NCBI GenBank assembly: GCA_000955785.1
Contig: JYOD01000019.1
Coordinates: forward strand, 62,001 to 126,000
Source of the DNA: Burkholderiaceae bacterium 16
GTDB lineage: Bacteria; Pseudomonadota; Gammaproteobacteria; Burkholderiales; Burkholderiaceae
Reading direction: 5' to 3'
Length of the DNA: 64,000 bases
The translations under genes were made by a program, and so were the position numbers. The stretch's first letter is position 1. Every line of letters starts with the position of its first letter. Of the stretch, positions 10,344 to 19,966 are shown piece after piece. Under the pieces are notes generated by a model. It was not told the origin of the DNA, ran no database searches, and saw only the letters and a list, made by a program, of their open reading frames with translations.

Positions 10344-11305
10344 CACTCGCTCCGGTACGGCCGCTCGCGCAGCCATTTGGTGGCGATCCATTTCTCGCCC
10401 GCCTCGACCGGCAGGCCGGCGTGCAGCGTGCGCTCATCCAGCGAGCCGTCGGACTTGCGATAGCTGAAATAGACGGCATTGCCCTTGACCGGCGCCACCT
10501 CGAGGCCAAGCTTGGGAAAAGCGGTGGCACCGCCGGCTGCCGGGCTGTTCAGGTAGATCACCAGAGTGGCAACGCGTTGCCCGCCCACCCTTAGCTGCCG
10601 CGCCTCTCCGGGCCGCTGGGGATTGAAATAGTCGTAATGCGGCTGGTACTCGCCGCCAGGCTTGTAGTTGAGGATCTGCAAGCCCTCGCCACGATCCGCC
10701 GCGATCCCGGTCACCGCGGCGATGCAGTCCTCGATGCGCTCGATCAGCGGATGCTCGCCAACCTGGAACATCGCGCCCAGGCTGGTGCGCGCGTCGATCA
10801 GGTTCTCGTCGCCGGTATCGGGGTTGATCACCGGCGAACGCGCCAGGCGCCCGCGCGCCAGCTCCACCAGGCCATCGCACTCGGCATCGGTCAGCAAACG
10901 CTGGAACAGGGTGACGCGCGGCGCCGCGAGAGTGAACAGGATGGGAATCTCGCGCCCGGCATGATGGGCCGCGTTGCGCCCGGGCTGCGCGCCGGCATGG
11001 CCCTTGCCCCCAGCACAATCGCCAGCATTGCCGGCGGGCTTGTCGATGCCAAGCTCGGCCGCCATCTCCGCGGCGGTGTCGGCTGCGGTCCCGCGCGCCT
11101 CTGCCCTCGCCGCGGCAGCCAGCGCAGCAGCCACGGTAGCCTGTGCGAAGGCCTGGTCGTAGCCCGACTGACACATCGACTGCACCAGCGCCTCGGCGCC
11201 GAAGCCCTGCCCGATATGGCGCCGCAGCCATCGCTCCAGGTCCGCGGAGGAACTGGTGTAGCCCGCCTTGCCGGTGGTACCGGGCGTGCCGGGAGTATTA
11301 CTCAT
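10343..11305 (-). CDS. prolyl-4-hydroxylase-like 2-oxoglutarate/Fe(II) dioxygenase
   Basis: A 320-residue non-haem iron dioxygenase of the prolyl 4-hydroxylase alpha-subunit type. The iron facial triad is H223 and D225 in HYDYF, and H296 in LHAGLPV; K305 (EAGEKWIATKW) is positioned to bind 2-oxoglutarate. The N-terminal 115 residues are an Ala/Gly-rich helical extension not needed for the core fold; the catalytic domain starts near 120. It could hydroxylate a protein proline or a free amino acid; sequence does not decide. It overlaps the transglycosylase gene by 4 bases upstream and the AraC gene downstream, so all three are probably translated as a coupled set. Confidence 0.88.
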   Translation of the reverse strand: MSNTPGTPGTTGKAGYTSSSADLERWLRRHIGQGFGAEALVQSMCQSGYDQAFAQATVAAALAAAARAEARGTAADTAAEMAAELGIDKPAGNAGDCAGGKGHAGAQPGRNAAHHAGREIPILFTLAAPRVTLFQRLLTDAECDGLVELARGRLARSPVINPDTGDENLIDARTSLGAMFQVGEHPLIERIEDCIAAVTGIAADRGEGLQILNYKPGGEYQPHYDYFNPQRPGEARQLRVGGQRVATLVIYLNSPAAGGATAFPKLGLEVAPVKGNAVYFSYRKSDGSLDERTLHAGLPVEAGEKWIATKWLRERPYRSE

Positions 11306-12060
11306 GAGGGGTTGGCCAGGCGCTGCGGCGAGAATGGGTTGCGCGACGGCGCTTCGGGCGGCAGCACGCGGCTGCGGGTGGCCGTGCCGGTTTCGGGATC
11401 GCCGGCCACGGTGACGGTGGCTTCGGAGTATTGCCAGCGCTTCCAGGCCGCCAGCACTGCGTTGGGGTAGTCGGGGCGGCCCCGGCTGCCGTTGTAGCGG
11501 CCCAGCGCCAGGAACAGGTCACCCTGCTCGCGGTCGAGATAGTGCCGCAGGATGGTGCAACCGTAGCGCAGGTTGCTCTGCAGGTGGAACAGCTTGCGAG
11601 AGTCGCCATCGCCGATGCTGCGCACCCAGAACGGCATCACCTGCATCAGCCCGCGGGCGCCGGCCGAGCTGATCGCGTACTTGCGAAAATTGCTCTCGAC
11701 CTGCACCAGACCGAGCACCAGCGCCGGTTCCAGCCCGGCGCGCTTGGCTTCGTAGTAGGCGGTCTCGATCAGTTCGATGCGCACCTGCGGCTCCGGGATA
11801 CGCCCCGCGAGCCGGTGCGACATCTCCTCCAGCCACTTGATATACGCCAGCTGTTCGCCACCGGTGGCGAACGCCGGGCGCAGGGGGCGGCTATCGGCGA
11901 TGGCCGCGGCAAGCGCGCCGCGCACCGAATCCGCCAGGTCCTCCTCCTTTTGCGCCCCCGCCTGCGCGGCGGCGCTCAACGCCAGCAGCAAGCCGGCGCC
12001 GGCCCGCGCCAGGCGCAAGCGGCGGTCCGGGGTCAGGTCCTGCAGGCGCGGGAGGCGCAT
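11302..12060 (-). CDS. lytic transglycosylase (Slt-type) with signal sequence
   Basis: A 252-residue periplasmic peptidoglycan lytic transglycosylase. An N-terminal basic stretch and hydrophobic run (AGAGLLLALSAAAQAGAQ, about 20-37) is a secretion signal. The catalytic glutamate is E122 in GLVQVESNF, followed by the family motif SAGARGLMQVMP and a C-terminal LGRYNGSRG (the GRYN motif). It cleaves glycan strands to form 1,6-anhydro-muropeptides, the kind of substrate AmpD handles. It starts 5 bases after the proS stop and overlaps the hydroxylase gene by 4 bases, so it is likely cotranscribed with both. Confidence 0.92.
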   Translation of the reverse strand: MRLPRLQDLTPDRRLRLARAGAGLLLALSAAAQAGAQKEEDLADSVRGALAAAIADSRPLRPAFATGGEQLAYIKWLEEMSHRLAGRIPEPQVRIELIETAYYEAKRAGLEPALVLGLVQVESNFRKYAISSAGARGLMQVMPFWVRSIGDGDSRKLFHLQSNLRYGCTILRHYLDREQGDLFLALGRYNGSRGRPDYPNAVLAAWKRWQYSEATVTVAGDPETGTATRSRVLPPEAPSRNPFSPQRLANPS

Positions 12061-12065
12061 GGCGT

Positions 12066-13787
12066 TCAGGCGGACAGCAGTCCGCGCACGTGGGCAACCA
12101 CGTCCGCGACCGGCAGTTGGGTCGCTTCGGCGTCGCGGCGGCCCTGGTACTCGACCCGGCCTTCCTTCAGGCCGCGGTCGCCCACCACCACGCGATGCGG
12201 CACGCCGATCAGCTCCCAGTCGGCGAACATGGCGCCGGGGCGCTCGCCGCGATCGTCCAGGATCACGTCGACGCCGGCCGCCAGCAGTTCTGCATGGATA
12301 CGGTCGGCTTCGGCCTTGACGGCCTCGGAGCGGTCGTAGCCAACCGGGCAGATCACTACCGCGAACGGGGCGATCGCCGCCGGCCAGATAATGCCGCGCT
12401 CGTCGAAGTTCTGCTCGATGGCGGCGCCCAGGATACGGGTCACGCCAATGCCGTAGCAGCCCATCTGCATGGGCTGGGTCTTGCCGTTCTCATCCAGGAA
12501 CGTGGCGCTCATCGACTCCGAATAGCGCGTGCCGAGCATGAACACGTGACCGACCTCGATGCCACGGCAGATTTCCAGCGTGCCCTTGCCGTCCGGCGAG
12601 GCATCGCCCGCCACCACGTTGCGCAGGTCGGCCACCACCGGCTCGGGCAGGTCGCGGCCCCAGTTGACGCCTGTCAGGTGGTAATCCTTTTCGTTGGCGC
12701 CGCAGACGAAGTCGCTCATATTGGCCACGGTGCGGTCGGCCACCACCTTGACGGGCTTCCTGGTGTTGATCGGGCCGAGGTAGCCGGGGGGCGTGCCGAA
12801 GGTCTCGACGATCTCCGACTCGGTGGCGAAGCGGAACTCGGCCAGGCCGGCCACCTTGGTGGCCTTGATCTCGTTGAGCTCGTGATCGCCGCGCAGCAGC
12901 AGCAGCCAGATCTGCGAACCGGCCTCGCTGTCGGTGGCCAGCACGATCGACTTGACCGTGCGTGCCAGCGGAATGCCAAGCAGTTCGGCGACTTGCTCGC
13001 ACTTGGCCTTGCCCGGGGTGGGCGTATTGACCATGTCTTCGGCCGGCGCGGCGCGCTGCGCCAGCAGCGGCAGGGCTTCGGCCGCTTCCATGTTGGCGGC
13101 GTAGTCCGAGGTGGGGCAATAGACGATGGCGTCTTCGCCGGTATCGGCGATCACATGGAACTCGTGCGAGCCGGAGCCGCCGATGGCGCCGTTATCCGCC
13201 GCCACGGCACGGAATTCCAGGCCAAAGCGCTGGAAGATGCGCACGTAGGCGTTGAACATCTTGTCATAGGAGACCTTCAGCCCGGCCGCGTCGCGGTCGA
13301 AGGAGTAGGCGTCCTTCATGGTGAATTCGCGCCCGCGCATGATGCCGAAGCGCGGCCGGCGCTCGTCGCGGAACTTGGTCTGGATCTGGTAGAAGTTGAC
13401 CGGCAGCTGCTTGTAGCTGCGGATTTCGCTGCGGGCGATATCCGTCACCACCTCTTCGGAGGTGGGCTGCACGGCGAAATCGCGCTCGTTGCGATCCTTC
13501 AGGCGCAGCAGTTCCGGGCCCATCTTGTCCCAGCGGCCAGTTTCCTGCCACAGTTCGGCCGGCTGGATCACCGGCATCGACAGCTCGACCGCTCCGGCGC
13601 GGTTCATTTCCTCGCGCACGATGGCCTCCACCTTGCGGATCACCCGCAGGCCCACCGGCATGTAGTTATAGATGCCCGCGCCGAGCTTCTTGATCATGCC
13701 GGCGCGCATCATCAGTTTGTGCGACACGATTTCCGCGTCGGAGGGGGCTTCCTTGAGGGTGGAAATGAAGAATTGCGAGGCTTTCAT
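12066..13787 (-). CDS. proS: prolyl-tRNA synthetase (bacterial long form)
   Basis: A 573-residue class II aminoacyl-tRNA synthetase that charges tRNA-Pro. The length equals that of the E. coli long form, which carries a YbaK-like editing domain inserted between class II motifs 2 and 3; here the insertion spans roughly 230-400. Motif 2 ([21 protein letters not shown]) and motif 3 ([16 protein letters not shown]) are present, and the anticodon-binding domain is C-terminal. The ATG at 13787 starts the conserved MKASQFF; an upstream ATG at 13910 adds unconserved residues. It is divergent from rppH and heads the minus-strand run through the transglycosylase, hydroxylase, AraC and exporters. The cognate tRNA-Pro(CGG) is also in this window. 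Confidence 0.97.
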   Translation of the reverse strand: MKASQFFISTLKEAPSDAEIVSHKLMMRAGMIKKLGAGIYNYMPVGLRVIRKVEAIVREEMNRAGAVELSMPVIQPAELWQETGRWDKMGPELLRLKDRNERDFAVQPTSEEVVTDIARSEIRSYKQLPVNFYQIQTKFRDERRPRFGIMRGREFTMKDAYSFDRDAAGLKVSYDKMFNAYVRIFQRFGLEFRAVAADNGAIGGSGSHEFHVIADTGEDAIVYCPTSDYAANMEAAEALPLLAQRAAPAEDMVNTPTPGKAKCEQVAELLGIPLARTVKSIVLATDSEAGSQIWLLLLRGDHELNEIKATKVAGLAEFRFATESEIVETFGTPPGYLGPINTRKPVKVVADRTVANMSDFVCGANEKDYHLTGVNWGRDLPEPVVADLRNVVAGDASPDGKGTLEICRGIEVGHVFMLGTRYSESMSATFLDENGKTQPMQMGCYGIGVTRILGAAIEQNFDERGIIWPAAIAPFAVVICPVGYDRSEAVKAEADRIHAELLAAGVDVILDDRGERPGAMFADWELIGVPHRVVVGDRGLKEGRVEYQGRRDAEATQLPVADVVAHVRGLLSA

Positions 13788-13933
13788 CCGTTGCTTTCTC
13801 GTGAGGCCATGCCCGCCCCGGCGGGTTCCGGGTGCGGGATGGCGCGAATCCATTGCGCGTGCGCCTGATGCGGCGCTTTCTGCTCGGGGAAAACCAGCAC
13901 CCCGTTGCACAAAGCCCCATTACGCGCTTCCTT

Positions 13934-13939
13934 TATAAT
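13934..13939 (+). promoter_or_regulatory. probable -10 element of rppH
   Basis: A perfect TATAAT stands 33 bases before the rppH start codon. No good -35 hexamer is visible at the usual 16-18 base distance, so the promoter call rests on the -10 alone. Confidence 0.4.
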
Positions 13940-13971
13940 CGACGTAATTCTAAAGGATTCGAGGTGCAGTC

Positions 13972-14634
13972 ATGCTCGATCGTGAAGGCTTTCGCCCGAA
14001 CGTCGGCATCATCCTCATCAACGCACGGAACGAGGTGTTCTGGGGCAAGCGTATCGGCGAACATTCGTGGCAGTTTCCGCAAGGCGGCATCAAATACGGC
14101 GAAACGCCGGAACAGGCGATGTACCGCGAGCTACATGAAGAAGTCGGTCTGCTGCCCGAGCATGTCAGGATTGTTGGTCGCACGCGCGACTGGCTGCGTT
14201 ATGAGGTGCCGGACAAGTTCATCCGCCGCGAAATCCGCGGCCATTACAGGGGACAGAAGCAGATTTGGTTCCTGTTACGCATGGCGGGCCGCGATTGCGA
14301 CATCCGCCTGCGTGCCACCGACCACCCGGAGTTCGATGCCTGGCGCTGGAGCCATTACTGGGTCCCGCTCGATGCTGTCATCGAGTTCAAGCGCGACGTC
14401 TATCAACTGGCGCTGACCGAGCTGTCCCGCTTCCTGCAGCGCAATACCCGCGCGCCGCTGAGCCCTTACGGCACGCATGGCCGGCACGGATCCGCGCGCT
14501 CCGGTTATGCCCGCGGGGCGCTGGACGAGCATCCCGACAGCGTGCCGGCCCTGGCGCATCAGGACTTGGCCTGCGATCCGGGCCCAACTTCGCCGGCCGA
14601 ACCGGCGTCCACAGAACGGAGTACCGATGATTGA
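13972..14634 (+). CDS. rppH: RppH, RNA 5'-pyrophosphohydrolase (Nudix)
   Basis: A 220-residue Nudix hydrolase that removes pyrophosphate from the 5' end of mRNAs and so triggers RNase E decay. The Nudix box runs from about 38 to 60 ([20 protein letters not shown] followed by VGLL) and matches the family consensus. The N-terminus [14 protein letters not shown] is the canonical RppH start. The C-terminal 60 residues beyond the Nudix fold are a low-complexity tail, as in other Burkholderiaceae copies. It overlaps the following lipoprotein gene by 8 bases, which suggests cotranscription. Confidence 0.95.
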   Translation: MLDREGFRPNVGIILINARNEVFWGKRIGEHSWQFPQGGIKYGETPEQAMYRELHEEVGLLPEHVRIVGRTRDWLRYEVPDKFIRREIRGHYRGQKQIWFLLRMAGRDCDIRLRATDHPEFDAWRWSHYWVPLDAVIEFKRDVYQLALTELSRFLQRNTRAPLSPYGTHGRHGSARSGYARGALDEHPDSVPALAHQDLACDPGPTSPAEPASTERSTDD

Positions 14635-15262
14635 ATTCGCCGGCCGCGGCTTGCGCCCGAGCCTGCCTGCCGCCTGCCTGCTGGCGGCAACCCTTTGCCT
14701 CGGACTGGTTGGCTGCGCCAGCAAGCCCACGCCGCAGCCGCAGCCGCAGCCAGCGGATGAGGCCGAGAACTACACGCCGCCGAAGAAGGAATGGAGCATA
14801 CTCGACCCCTTCGCCCCGAAGGACTTCAAGGAAGTCGAGGTCCCGCTGCCGGCGTTGCCGCGCGATGCGGACCTGATCACGTTCGAGGTCAGCCCCGCGG
14901 GCAACTTCAATTTCGCGGTGGACGCAAAGTCGGTGTCCGTGGGCTCGGATGGCGCGGTGCGCTATACCGCGGTCGTTACAGGTGCAGGCGGCATGCGCAA
15001 CGTCAGCTTTGAAGCCGTGCGCTGTGACACGTTCCAGCGCAAGATGTACGCCACCTTGCCCAAGGGGGCGACCGACTGGGTGCGCAACCGCAGCGACGAC
15101 CGCGAAGGCTGGACCCAGCTGGCCGGTATCTCGCGCAACAACTACGCTGGCACGCTGGCCAAGGATTTCATGTGCGAGGGCCGCGGGGCGGCCGGCACGG
15201 CACAGGAGATCGTCAGGGACTTGCGTGGCGAGGCGCCGCGAAAGAGCGCGATCCAGCGCTGA
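14627..15262 (+). CDS. CNP1-like family lipoprotein
   Basis: A 211-residue predicted lipoprotein. The signal sequence ends in LGLVGC with lipidated C30, followed by a Pro-Gln repeat (PQPQPQP) and a mature domain resembling the CNP1-like family, an uncharacterised betaproteobacterial family. The ATG at 14627 has GGAG five bases upstream and overlaps the rppH stop. Function is unknown; the link to rppH is positional only. A strong hairpin terminator follows about 40 bases after the stop. Confidence 0.82.
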   Translation: MIEFAGRGLRPSLPAACLLAATLCLGLVGCASKPTPQPQPQPADEAENYTPPKKEWSILDPFAPKDFKEVEVPLPALPRDADLITFEVSPAGNFNFAVDAKSVSVGSDGAVRYTAVVTGAGGMRNVSFEAVRCDTFQRKMYATLPKGATDWVRNRSDDREGWTQLAGISRNNYAGTLAKDFMCEGRGAAGTAQEIVRDLRGEAPRKSAIQR

Positions 15263-15302
15263 GAACGCATGCGGCGCGGTAGTACGGCGCTGTATCAAGC
15301 AT

Positions 15303-15326
15303 AAAGGGCTGCCTGGGCAGCCCTTT
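15303..15326. terminator. hairpin terminator between convergent lipoprotein gene and proB
   Basis: An 11-base perfect inverted repeat (AAAGGGCTGCC / GGCAGCCCTTT) lies between two convergent genes. The stem ends in A/T on both sides, so it can serve both strands. It sits 28 bases from the proB stop. Confidence 0.75.
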
Positions 15327-15353
15327 GTGCTTGTTGTGCGCGCTTCGCGCCAT

Positions 15354-16472
15354 TCAGACCAGCACGAGATTGTCCCGGTGGATCAGTTCGTGCTCGTTCT
15401 GGTGGCCCAGCACCCGTTCGATCTCGGACGACGGCTTGCGCGCGATCAGCTTTGCCTCTGAACTGGAATAGTTTGTGATGCCGCGAGCCACCTCATGCCC
15501 GGCGGCATTGATGCAGGCGATGACTTCGCCGCGCGCGAACTCGCCCTGCACTTCCACCACGCCGATCGGCAACAGGGACTTGCCGCCGCTGGTGAGCTTG
15601 TCGACCGCGCCAGCGTCGATCACCACCCGCCCGCGCAGTTGCAAGTGATCCGCCATCCACTGCTTGCGCGCGGTAAGACGTCCGGTCGGCGCCAGCAATT
15701 GCGTGCCGATGCCTTCACCGCCAGCCAGCCGTTCGAGCACATTGGCTTCGCGTCCCGACGCGATCACGGTGTGCGCGCCCGACTTGGCGGCGCGCTTGGC
15801 GGCCAGGATCTTGGTCAGCATGCCACCGCGGCCGATCGACGTGCCGGCGCCGCCGGCCATGGCTTCCAGCTCCAGCGCGCCGGCCAGCGCCTCATCCACG
15901 AACTCGGCCTGGGGATTGCTGCGCGGATCGGCGGTATAGAGGCCACGCTGGTCGGTCAGGATCACCAGCGCATCGCCTTCGATCAGGTTGGTGACCAGGG
16001 CGCCCAGAGTGTCGTTGTCGCCGAACTTGATTTCGTCGGTGACCACGGTGTCGTTCTCGTTGATGATGGGCACGACGCCTAGCGACAGCAGGGTCAGCAG
16101 GGTCGAGCGCGCATTGAGGTAGCGCTCGCGGTCAGCCAGGTCGGCGTGGGTCAGCAGGACCTGGGCGGTGCGGATGCCGTAGCGGCCGAACTGGCTCTCG
16201 TAGACCTGGGCCAGGCCCATCTGGCCCACCGCGGCGGCGGCCTGCAATTCGTGGATTTCCTTGGGGCGCCGTACCCAGCCCAGCCGCTGCATGCCCTCGG
16301 CAATGGCGCCGGAGCTGACCAGCACGACTTCCTTGCCGGCCATGCGCAGCTTGGCGATCTGCGCCGCCCAGCGGGCGATGGCCTCGTGATCGAGACCCTT
16401 GCCGTCGTTGGTCACCAGGCTGGACCCAACCTTGACGACGATACGTTTTGCCTGGGCGATGACCGATTGCAT
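15354..16472 (-). CDS. proB: glutamate 5-kinase
   Basis: A 372-residue enzyme catalysing ATP-dependent phosphorylation of glutamate, the first step of proline synthesis. The N-terminal amino-acid kinase domain has [12 protein letters not shown] at about 10-21 and [12 protein letters not shown] near 54-65. The C-terminal PUA domain covers the last 90 residues. The length equals the family norm (about 367-372). The ATG at 16472 starts the conserved [14 protein letters not shown]; an upstream start at 16523 is unlikely. It follows obgE by 92 bases on the same strand, a conserved order (rplU-rpmA-obg-proB). proA is not in the window. Confidence 0.96.
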   Translation of the reverse strand: MQSVIAQAKRIVVKVGSSLVTNDGKGLDHEAIARWAAQIAKLRMAGKEVVLVSSGAIAEGMQRLGWVRRPKEIHELQAAAAVGQMGLAQVYESQFGRYGIRTAQVLLTHADLADRERYLNARSTLLTLLSLGVVPIINENDTVVTDEIKFGDNDTLGALVTNLIEGDALVILTDQRGLYTADPRSNPQAEFVDEALAGALELEAMAGGAGTSIGRGGMLTKILAAKRAAKSGAHTVIASGREANVLERLAGGEGIGTQLLAPTGRLTARKQWMADHLQLRGRVVIDAGAVDKLTSGGKSLLPIGVVEVQGEFARGEVIACINAAGHEVARGITNYSSSEAKLIARKPSSEIERVLGHQNEHELIHRDNLVLV

Positions 16473-16564
16473 GGAGAGAATCCTGTCTGCTGGGTACTGT
16501 CGTTTTTTGGCGGGCGAGCGCATCGTCTCGCCCTGCTGCCGGGCTGCCTGTCTGGCCCCCCGGC

Positions 16565-17665
16565 TTAGTTTTGCTCGCCGCCGGACTGGTCGACGTTGTG
16601 CAGCCGCTCATCCAGGCGGATGTCCGGCTCCGCCAGCGCGGCGACTTCCTCGGCCTTGATCGCGGCCAGGTGATCCTTGATCGCGTAGATCAGTTCGCGG
16701 CAGCCTTCGCCGGTCAGGGCGGAGATGCGGAACACCGGGCCCTTCCACTTGTAGCGCTTGACGAAGTCCTTGACGCGCGCCTCGCGCTCTTCGTCAGGCA
16801 CCACGTCCAGCTTGTTGAGCACCAGCCAGCGCGGTTTTTCATAAAGGCTTTCGTCGTACTTCTTCAGCTCGTTGACGATGGCGCGGGCTTCGGCCACCGG
16901 ATCCACGCTTTCGTCGAACGGCGCCAGGTCGACGATATGCAGCAGCAGCCCCGTGCGCTGCAAGTGACGCAGGAACTGGTGGCCCAGCCCGGCGCCTTCC
17001 GCCGCGCCCTCGATCAGGCCGGGGATGTCAGCCACCACGAAGGACTGCTCGTGATCGACCCGCACCACGCCCAGGTTGGGATGCAGCGTGGTGAAGGGGT
17101 AGTCCGCCACCTTCGGGCGCGCATTGGAGATGTGCGAGATAAAGGTCGACTTGCCGGCATTGGGCATGCCCAGCAGGCCCACGTCGGCCAGCACCTTCAG
17201 CTCCAGCTTGATCATGCGGCGCTCGCCGGGCTTGCCGTCCACCTGCTGGCGTGGTGCGCGGTTGGTACTGGACTTGAAGTGCAGGTTGCCCCAGCCGCCC
17301 AGGCCACCCTGGGCCAGGCAGACGGTCTGCCCATGCTCGGTCAGGTCGGCGATCAGGTCGCCGGAATCCATGTCCAGGATCTGCGTGCCGACCGGCATGC
17401 GCAGCTTCACGTCCTCACCGCCCGCGCCGTAGCAGTCGGCGCCGCGGCCGTTCTCGCCGTTGCGCGCCACATGCTTCCTGGCATAGCGGAAGTCGATCAG
17501 GGTATTGATGTTGCGGTCTGCCACCGCATAGACGCTGCCGCCGTCGCCGCCGTCGCCACCGTCCGGGCCACCGAAGGGCACAAATTTCTCGCGCCGCATC
17601 GATGCGCTGCCATTGCCGCCGTTGCCGGCGATGACTTCAATTTTGGCTTCGTCGATGAACTTCAT
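16565..17665 (-). CDS. obgE: Obg/CgtA GTPase
   Basis: A 366-residue essential GTPase linked to 50S ribosome maturation and the stringent response. The glycine-rich Obg fold occupies about 1-158 ([13 protein letters not shown] and [12 protein letters not shown]), followed by the G domain with P-loop GMPNAGKST at 166-174, DIPGLIEGA, and NKLD near 280. The ATG at 17665 begins the canonical [11 protein letters not shown]. It is separated from rpmA by a hairpin terminator (17765-17792), so it likely has its own promoter or depends on read-through. Confidence 0.97.
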   Translation of the reverse strand: MKFIDEAKIEVIAGNGGNGSASMRREKFVPFGGPDGGDGGDGGSVYAVADRNINTLIDFRYARKHVARNGENGRGADCYGAGGEDVKLRMPVGTQILDMDSGDLIADLTEHGQTVCLAQGGLGGWGNLHFKSSTNRAPRQQVDGKPGERRMIKLELKVLADVGLLGMPNAGKSTFISHISNARPKVADYPFTTLHPNLGVVRVDHEQSFVVADIPGLIEGAAEGAGLGHQFLRHLQRTGLLLHIVDLAPFDESVDPVAEARAIVNELKKYDESLYEKPRWLVLNKLDVVPDEEREARVKDFVKRYKWKGPVFRISALTGEGCRELIYAIKDHLAAIKAEEVAALAEPDIRLDERLHNVDQSGGEQN

Positions 17666-17764
17666 GATGACCTTCCGTGGTGGAGCGGCCGCAGCGCGTG
17701 CCCGGCCAGGATGGCGAGGCCGCGCGCTCGGCGGATGGCGACACTGATATTGTCGCCAGAAACG

Positions 17765-17792
17765 AAAAAGCCCCGCAAGTACTGCGGGGCCT
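17765..17792 (-). terminator. terminator after rpmA
   Basis: An 8-bp GC stem (GCCCCGCA / TGCGGGGC) with a five-base loop. On the minus strand it is followed by a run of T, the pattern of an intrinsic terminator. It begins 20 bases after the rpmA stop and lies before obgE. Confidence 0.8.
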
Positions 17793-17812
17793 TCATGCTG
17801 CAAAGGCTGTGA

Positions 17813-18073
17813 TCAGACTGCCGGAACGACGCTGACCTGCTGCTTCTTGGCAGCGCCCTTGACGGCGAACTGCACGTGACCGTCGACCAGGGCAAAGAGG
17901 GTGTGATCCTTGCCAATGCCAACGTTCTCGCCCGGGTGCACGCGGGTACCGCGCTGACGCACGATGATGCTGCCGGCGTTAATGGCCTGGCCACCAAACA
18001 CCTTGACGCCCAGACGCTTCGATTCGGAATCGCGGCCGTTCCGTGTGGAACCGCCGCCCTTTTTCTGTGCCAT
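17813..18073 (-). CDS. rpmA: 50S ribosomal protein L27
   Basis: An 86-residue ribosomal protein whose N-terminal tail reaches the peptidyl transferase centre. The sequence [20 protein letters not shown] is typical, without the N-terminal cleaved extension found in Firmicutes. It follows rplU by 70 bases in the conserved rplU-rpmA pair and is followed by a terminator. Confidence 0.97.
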   Translation of the reverse strand: MAQKKGGGSTRNGRDSESKRLGVKVFGGQAINAGSIIVRQRGTRVHPGENVGIGKDHTLFALVDGHVQFAVKGAAKKQQVSVVPAV

Positions 18074-18143
18074 GACTAACTCCTGTCGCTTTACTTTACC
18101 TAGTTACGCTTGAATTCGATTTCGATGAGGACTGAGCGAGGGC

Positions 18144-18455
18144 TCAGGCAACGATCGCTTCGATGCGCAGCTCGGTGTAATTTTGACGATGGCCTTGACG
18201 CTTTTGATAGTGCTTGCGACGGCGCATCTTGAAGATCTTCACCTTATCGTGACGACCTTGGGAGATAACGGTAGCCTTGACGGAAGCCCCGCTAACCAGC
18301 GGCGTACCAAACTTGATTTGGTCGCCTGCGCCCACTGCGAGCACCTGGTCGAGCGTGATTTCTGCGCCAATGTCTGCCGGTATCTGTTCTACTTTAAGTT
18401 TTTCGCCAGCAGCAACCTTATATTGCTTGCCGCCGGTTTTTACGACCGCGTACAT
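18144..18455 (-). CDS. rplU: 50S ribosomal protein L21
   Basis: A 103-residue large-subunit protein that binds 23S rRNA. The opening [14 protein letters not shown] and the closing [20 protein letters not shown] are diagnostic. GAGAGG stands seven bases before the ATG. It is the first gene of the rplU-rpmA unit; a promoter-like element about 195 bases upstream implies a long 5' leader. Confidence 0.97.
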   Translation of the reverse strand: MYAVVKTGGKQYKVAAGEKLKVEQIPADIGAEITLDQVLAVGAGDQIKFGTPLVSGASVKATVISQGRHDKVKIFKMRRRKHYQKRQGHRQNYTELRIEAIVA

Positions 18456-18650
18456 TGTCGAACCTCTCGATGTGAAATAAAACGCCGAAAACCAACGCCG
18501 GCGCGCCCTTGCGTCCGTTTCATCCCGCCTCCGCCGATCCTGGGATCAGCCGCAAGCAAGGAAAACAGACAAGCCGGACGGCCCAATTGGCCCGGTTATC
18601 TCCCGCCAGCGCATCTGCAGACAACACAAAGCGGCCGGAGGAAACCCACG

Positions 18651-18679
18651 ATTCTATACCAAAGCCAGGAAAAGTACAA
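18651..18679 (-). promoter_or_regulatory. promoter-like element for rplU-rpmA
   Basis: On the minus strand, TTGTAC (18674-18679) and TAGAAT (18651-18656) are separated by 17 bases. The -10 matches consensus at five of six positions; the -35 is weak. Start of transcription near 18644 would give a leader of about 190 bases before rplU. Confidence 0.45.
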
Positions 18680-18747
18680 AGAAAACAGACACATAGCCTG
18701 CCCGGCGGCGTCCGGCGCCGCCTGAGGCACTTCTCGGCCCGCTTGGG

Positions 18748-18849
18748 TCAGATCAGGTCCGCCAGCAGAAAACCGGCCAGGGCGGCGAAAGCTGCCCACA
18801 GCGCAGTGCGGCGCAAGCGGCGGCTTGAGGAGGAGTGTTGCTGGGTCAT
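18748..18849 (-). CDS. possible 33-residue membrane peptide
   Basis: A short open frame with a polar, basic N-terminus (SSSSRRLRR) followed by one hydrophobic segment (TALWAAFAALAGFLLADL), the shape of a small single-pass membrane protein. There is no Shine-Dalgarno sequence; instead TATAAT lies on the same strand five bases before the ATG, which would only suit a leaderless transcript. It could equally be chance. Conservation in relatives would decide. Confidence 0.25.
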   Translation of the reverse strand: MTQQHSSSSRRLRRTALWAAFAALAGFLLADLI

Positions 18850-18954
18850 GCTGGCATTATAGGTTGCCGCAGCGGCCGTGGCCGCGCTCTTCCTGGCACG
18901 GCTGCGACACCGCTGCACCCTCCGTTTGGGGGACATACATACACCCGCATCGCT

Positions 18955-18960
18955 TATAAT
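18955..18960 (+). promoter_or_regulatory. -10 element of ispB
   Basis: A perfect TATAAT lies 28 bases before the proposed ispB start. A weak GGGACA at 18930-18935 is 19 bases upstream, so the -35 is uncertain. Confidence 0.45.
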
Positions 18961-18988
18961 CGGCGGGTTTTGCGTAACGGTGAACATC

Positions 18989-19966
18989 TTGTCCCAGTCT
19001 TCCGCCACTGCCTTGCTTGCCCCGGTCGCTGCCGACATGCGCGCCGTTGATTCGGTTATCCGCCAGCGCCTCGCATCGGAGGTGCCACTGATCGAGCAGA
19101 TCGGCGAGTACATCATCAGCGCGGGCGGCAAGCGCCTGCGCCCGGTGATCCTGCTGCTGTCCGCGCGGGCCTTCGGCTACGACGGCAACCGGCACCACGA
19201 CCTGGCCGCGGTGGTCGAGTTCATCCACACCGCCACCCTGCTGCACGACGACGTAGTCGACGAGTCGGAGCTGCGGCGCGGCCGCCAGACCGCCAACGCG
19301 GTATTCGGCAATGCCGCCAGCGTGCTGGTAGGCGACTTCCTCTACTCGCGCGCCTTCCAGATGATGGTCGACGCGGGCAGCATGCGCATCATGGAGATCC
19401 TCTCCAATGCCACCAATGTGATCGCCGAAGGCGAGGTCCTGCAACTGCTGAACATGCACGACCCTGACGTCACGGTGGAGCGCTACCTGCAGGTGATCCG
19501 CTACAAGACCGCCAAGCTGTTCGAGGCGTCGGCCCAGTTGGGCGCCGTGCTGGCCGGCGTCGACGCCGCCACCGAGGAGGCCGCGGCGGAGTATGGCCGG
19601 CGCATCGGTACCGCCTTCCAACTGATCGACGACATGCTGGATTACACCGCCAGCGCTGAGCAGATGGGCAAGAACGCCGGCGACGACCTGCGCGAAGGCA
19701 AGCCCACCCTGCCGTTGCTGCATCTGCTCGAGCACGGTTCCGCCGAACAGCGCGCGCTGGCCCGCGAGGCCATCGTGCAAGGCGGCACCGAGCATTTCGA
19801 TGCCGTGTTCGCGGCAATCCACGCCTGCGGCGCACTGGAGGTCACCTTCCAGGCAGCGCAGCGCGAAGCCGATGCGGCGGAAAAAGCGGCCCGGCAGTTC
19901 CCCGACTCCCCCTTGAAGCAAACGCTGATCGAGCTGTGCGCGTTTTCGCTGCAACGGCTGTCCTGA
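18989..19966 (+). CDS. ispB: octaprenyl diphosphate synthase (trans-isoprenyl chain synthase)
   Basis: A 325-residue class I prenyltransferase that builds the polyprenyl side chain of ubiquinone from FPP and IPP. Both aspartate-rich motifs are present, LLHDDVVDE near 77-85 and LIDDMLDY near 212-219, along with GGKRLRPV and the YRYKTA-like IRYKTAKLFE. The start is not certain. I prefer the TTG at 18989 because GGTGA lies five bases before it; a GTG at 18980 would add three residues, and an ATG at 19037 would cut off 16. Product chain length (C40) is inferred from the family. Confidence 0.92.
   Translation: MSQSSATALLAPVAADMRAVDSVIRQRLASEVPLIEQIGEYIISAGGKRLRPVILLLSARAFGYDGNRHHDLAAVVEFIHTATLLHDDVVDESELRRGRQTANAVFGNAASVLVGDFLYSRAFQMMVDAGSMRIMEILSNATNVIAEGEVLQLLNMHDPDVTVERYLQVIRYKTAKLFEASAQLGAVLAGVDAATEEAAAEYGRRIGTAFQLIDDMLDYTASAEQMGKNAGDDLREGKPTLPLLHLLEHGSAEQRALAREAIVQGGTEHFDAVFAAIHACGALEVTFQAAQREADAAEKAARQFPDSPLKQTLIELCAFSLQRLS

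Larger units (their letters stand above)
18456..18988. other. long intergenic region between rplU and ispB
   Basis: About 530 bases separate the divergent rplU and ispB genes. It holds a promoter-like element for rplU (18651-18679), a possible leader with a GGCCCAATTGGCCC near-palindrome (about 18578-18591), a possible 33-codon minus-strand frame (18748-18849) and a TATAAT element before ispB (18955-18960). I see no other gene. Confidence 0.5.
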
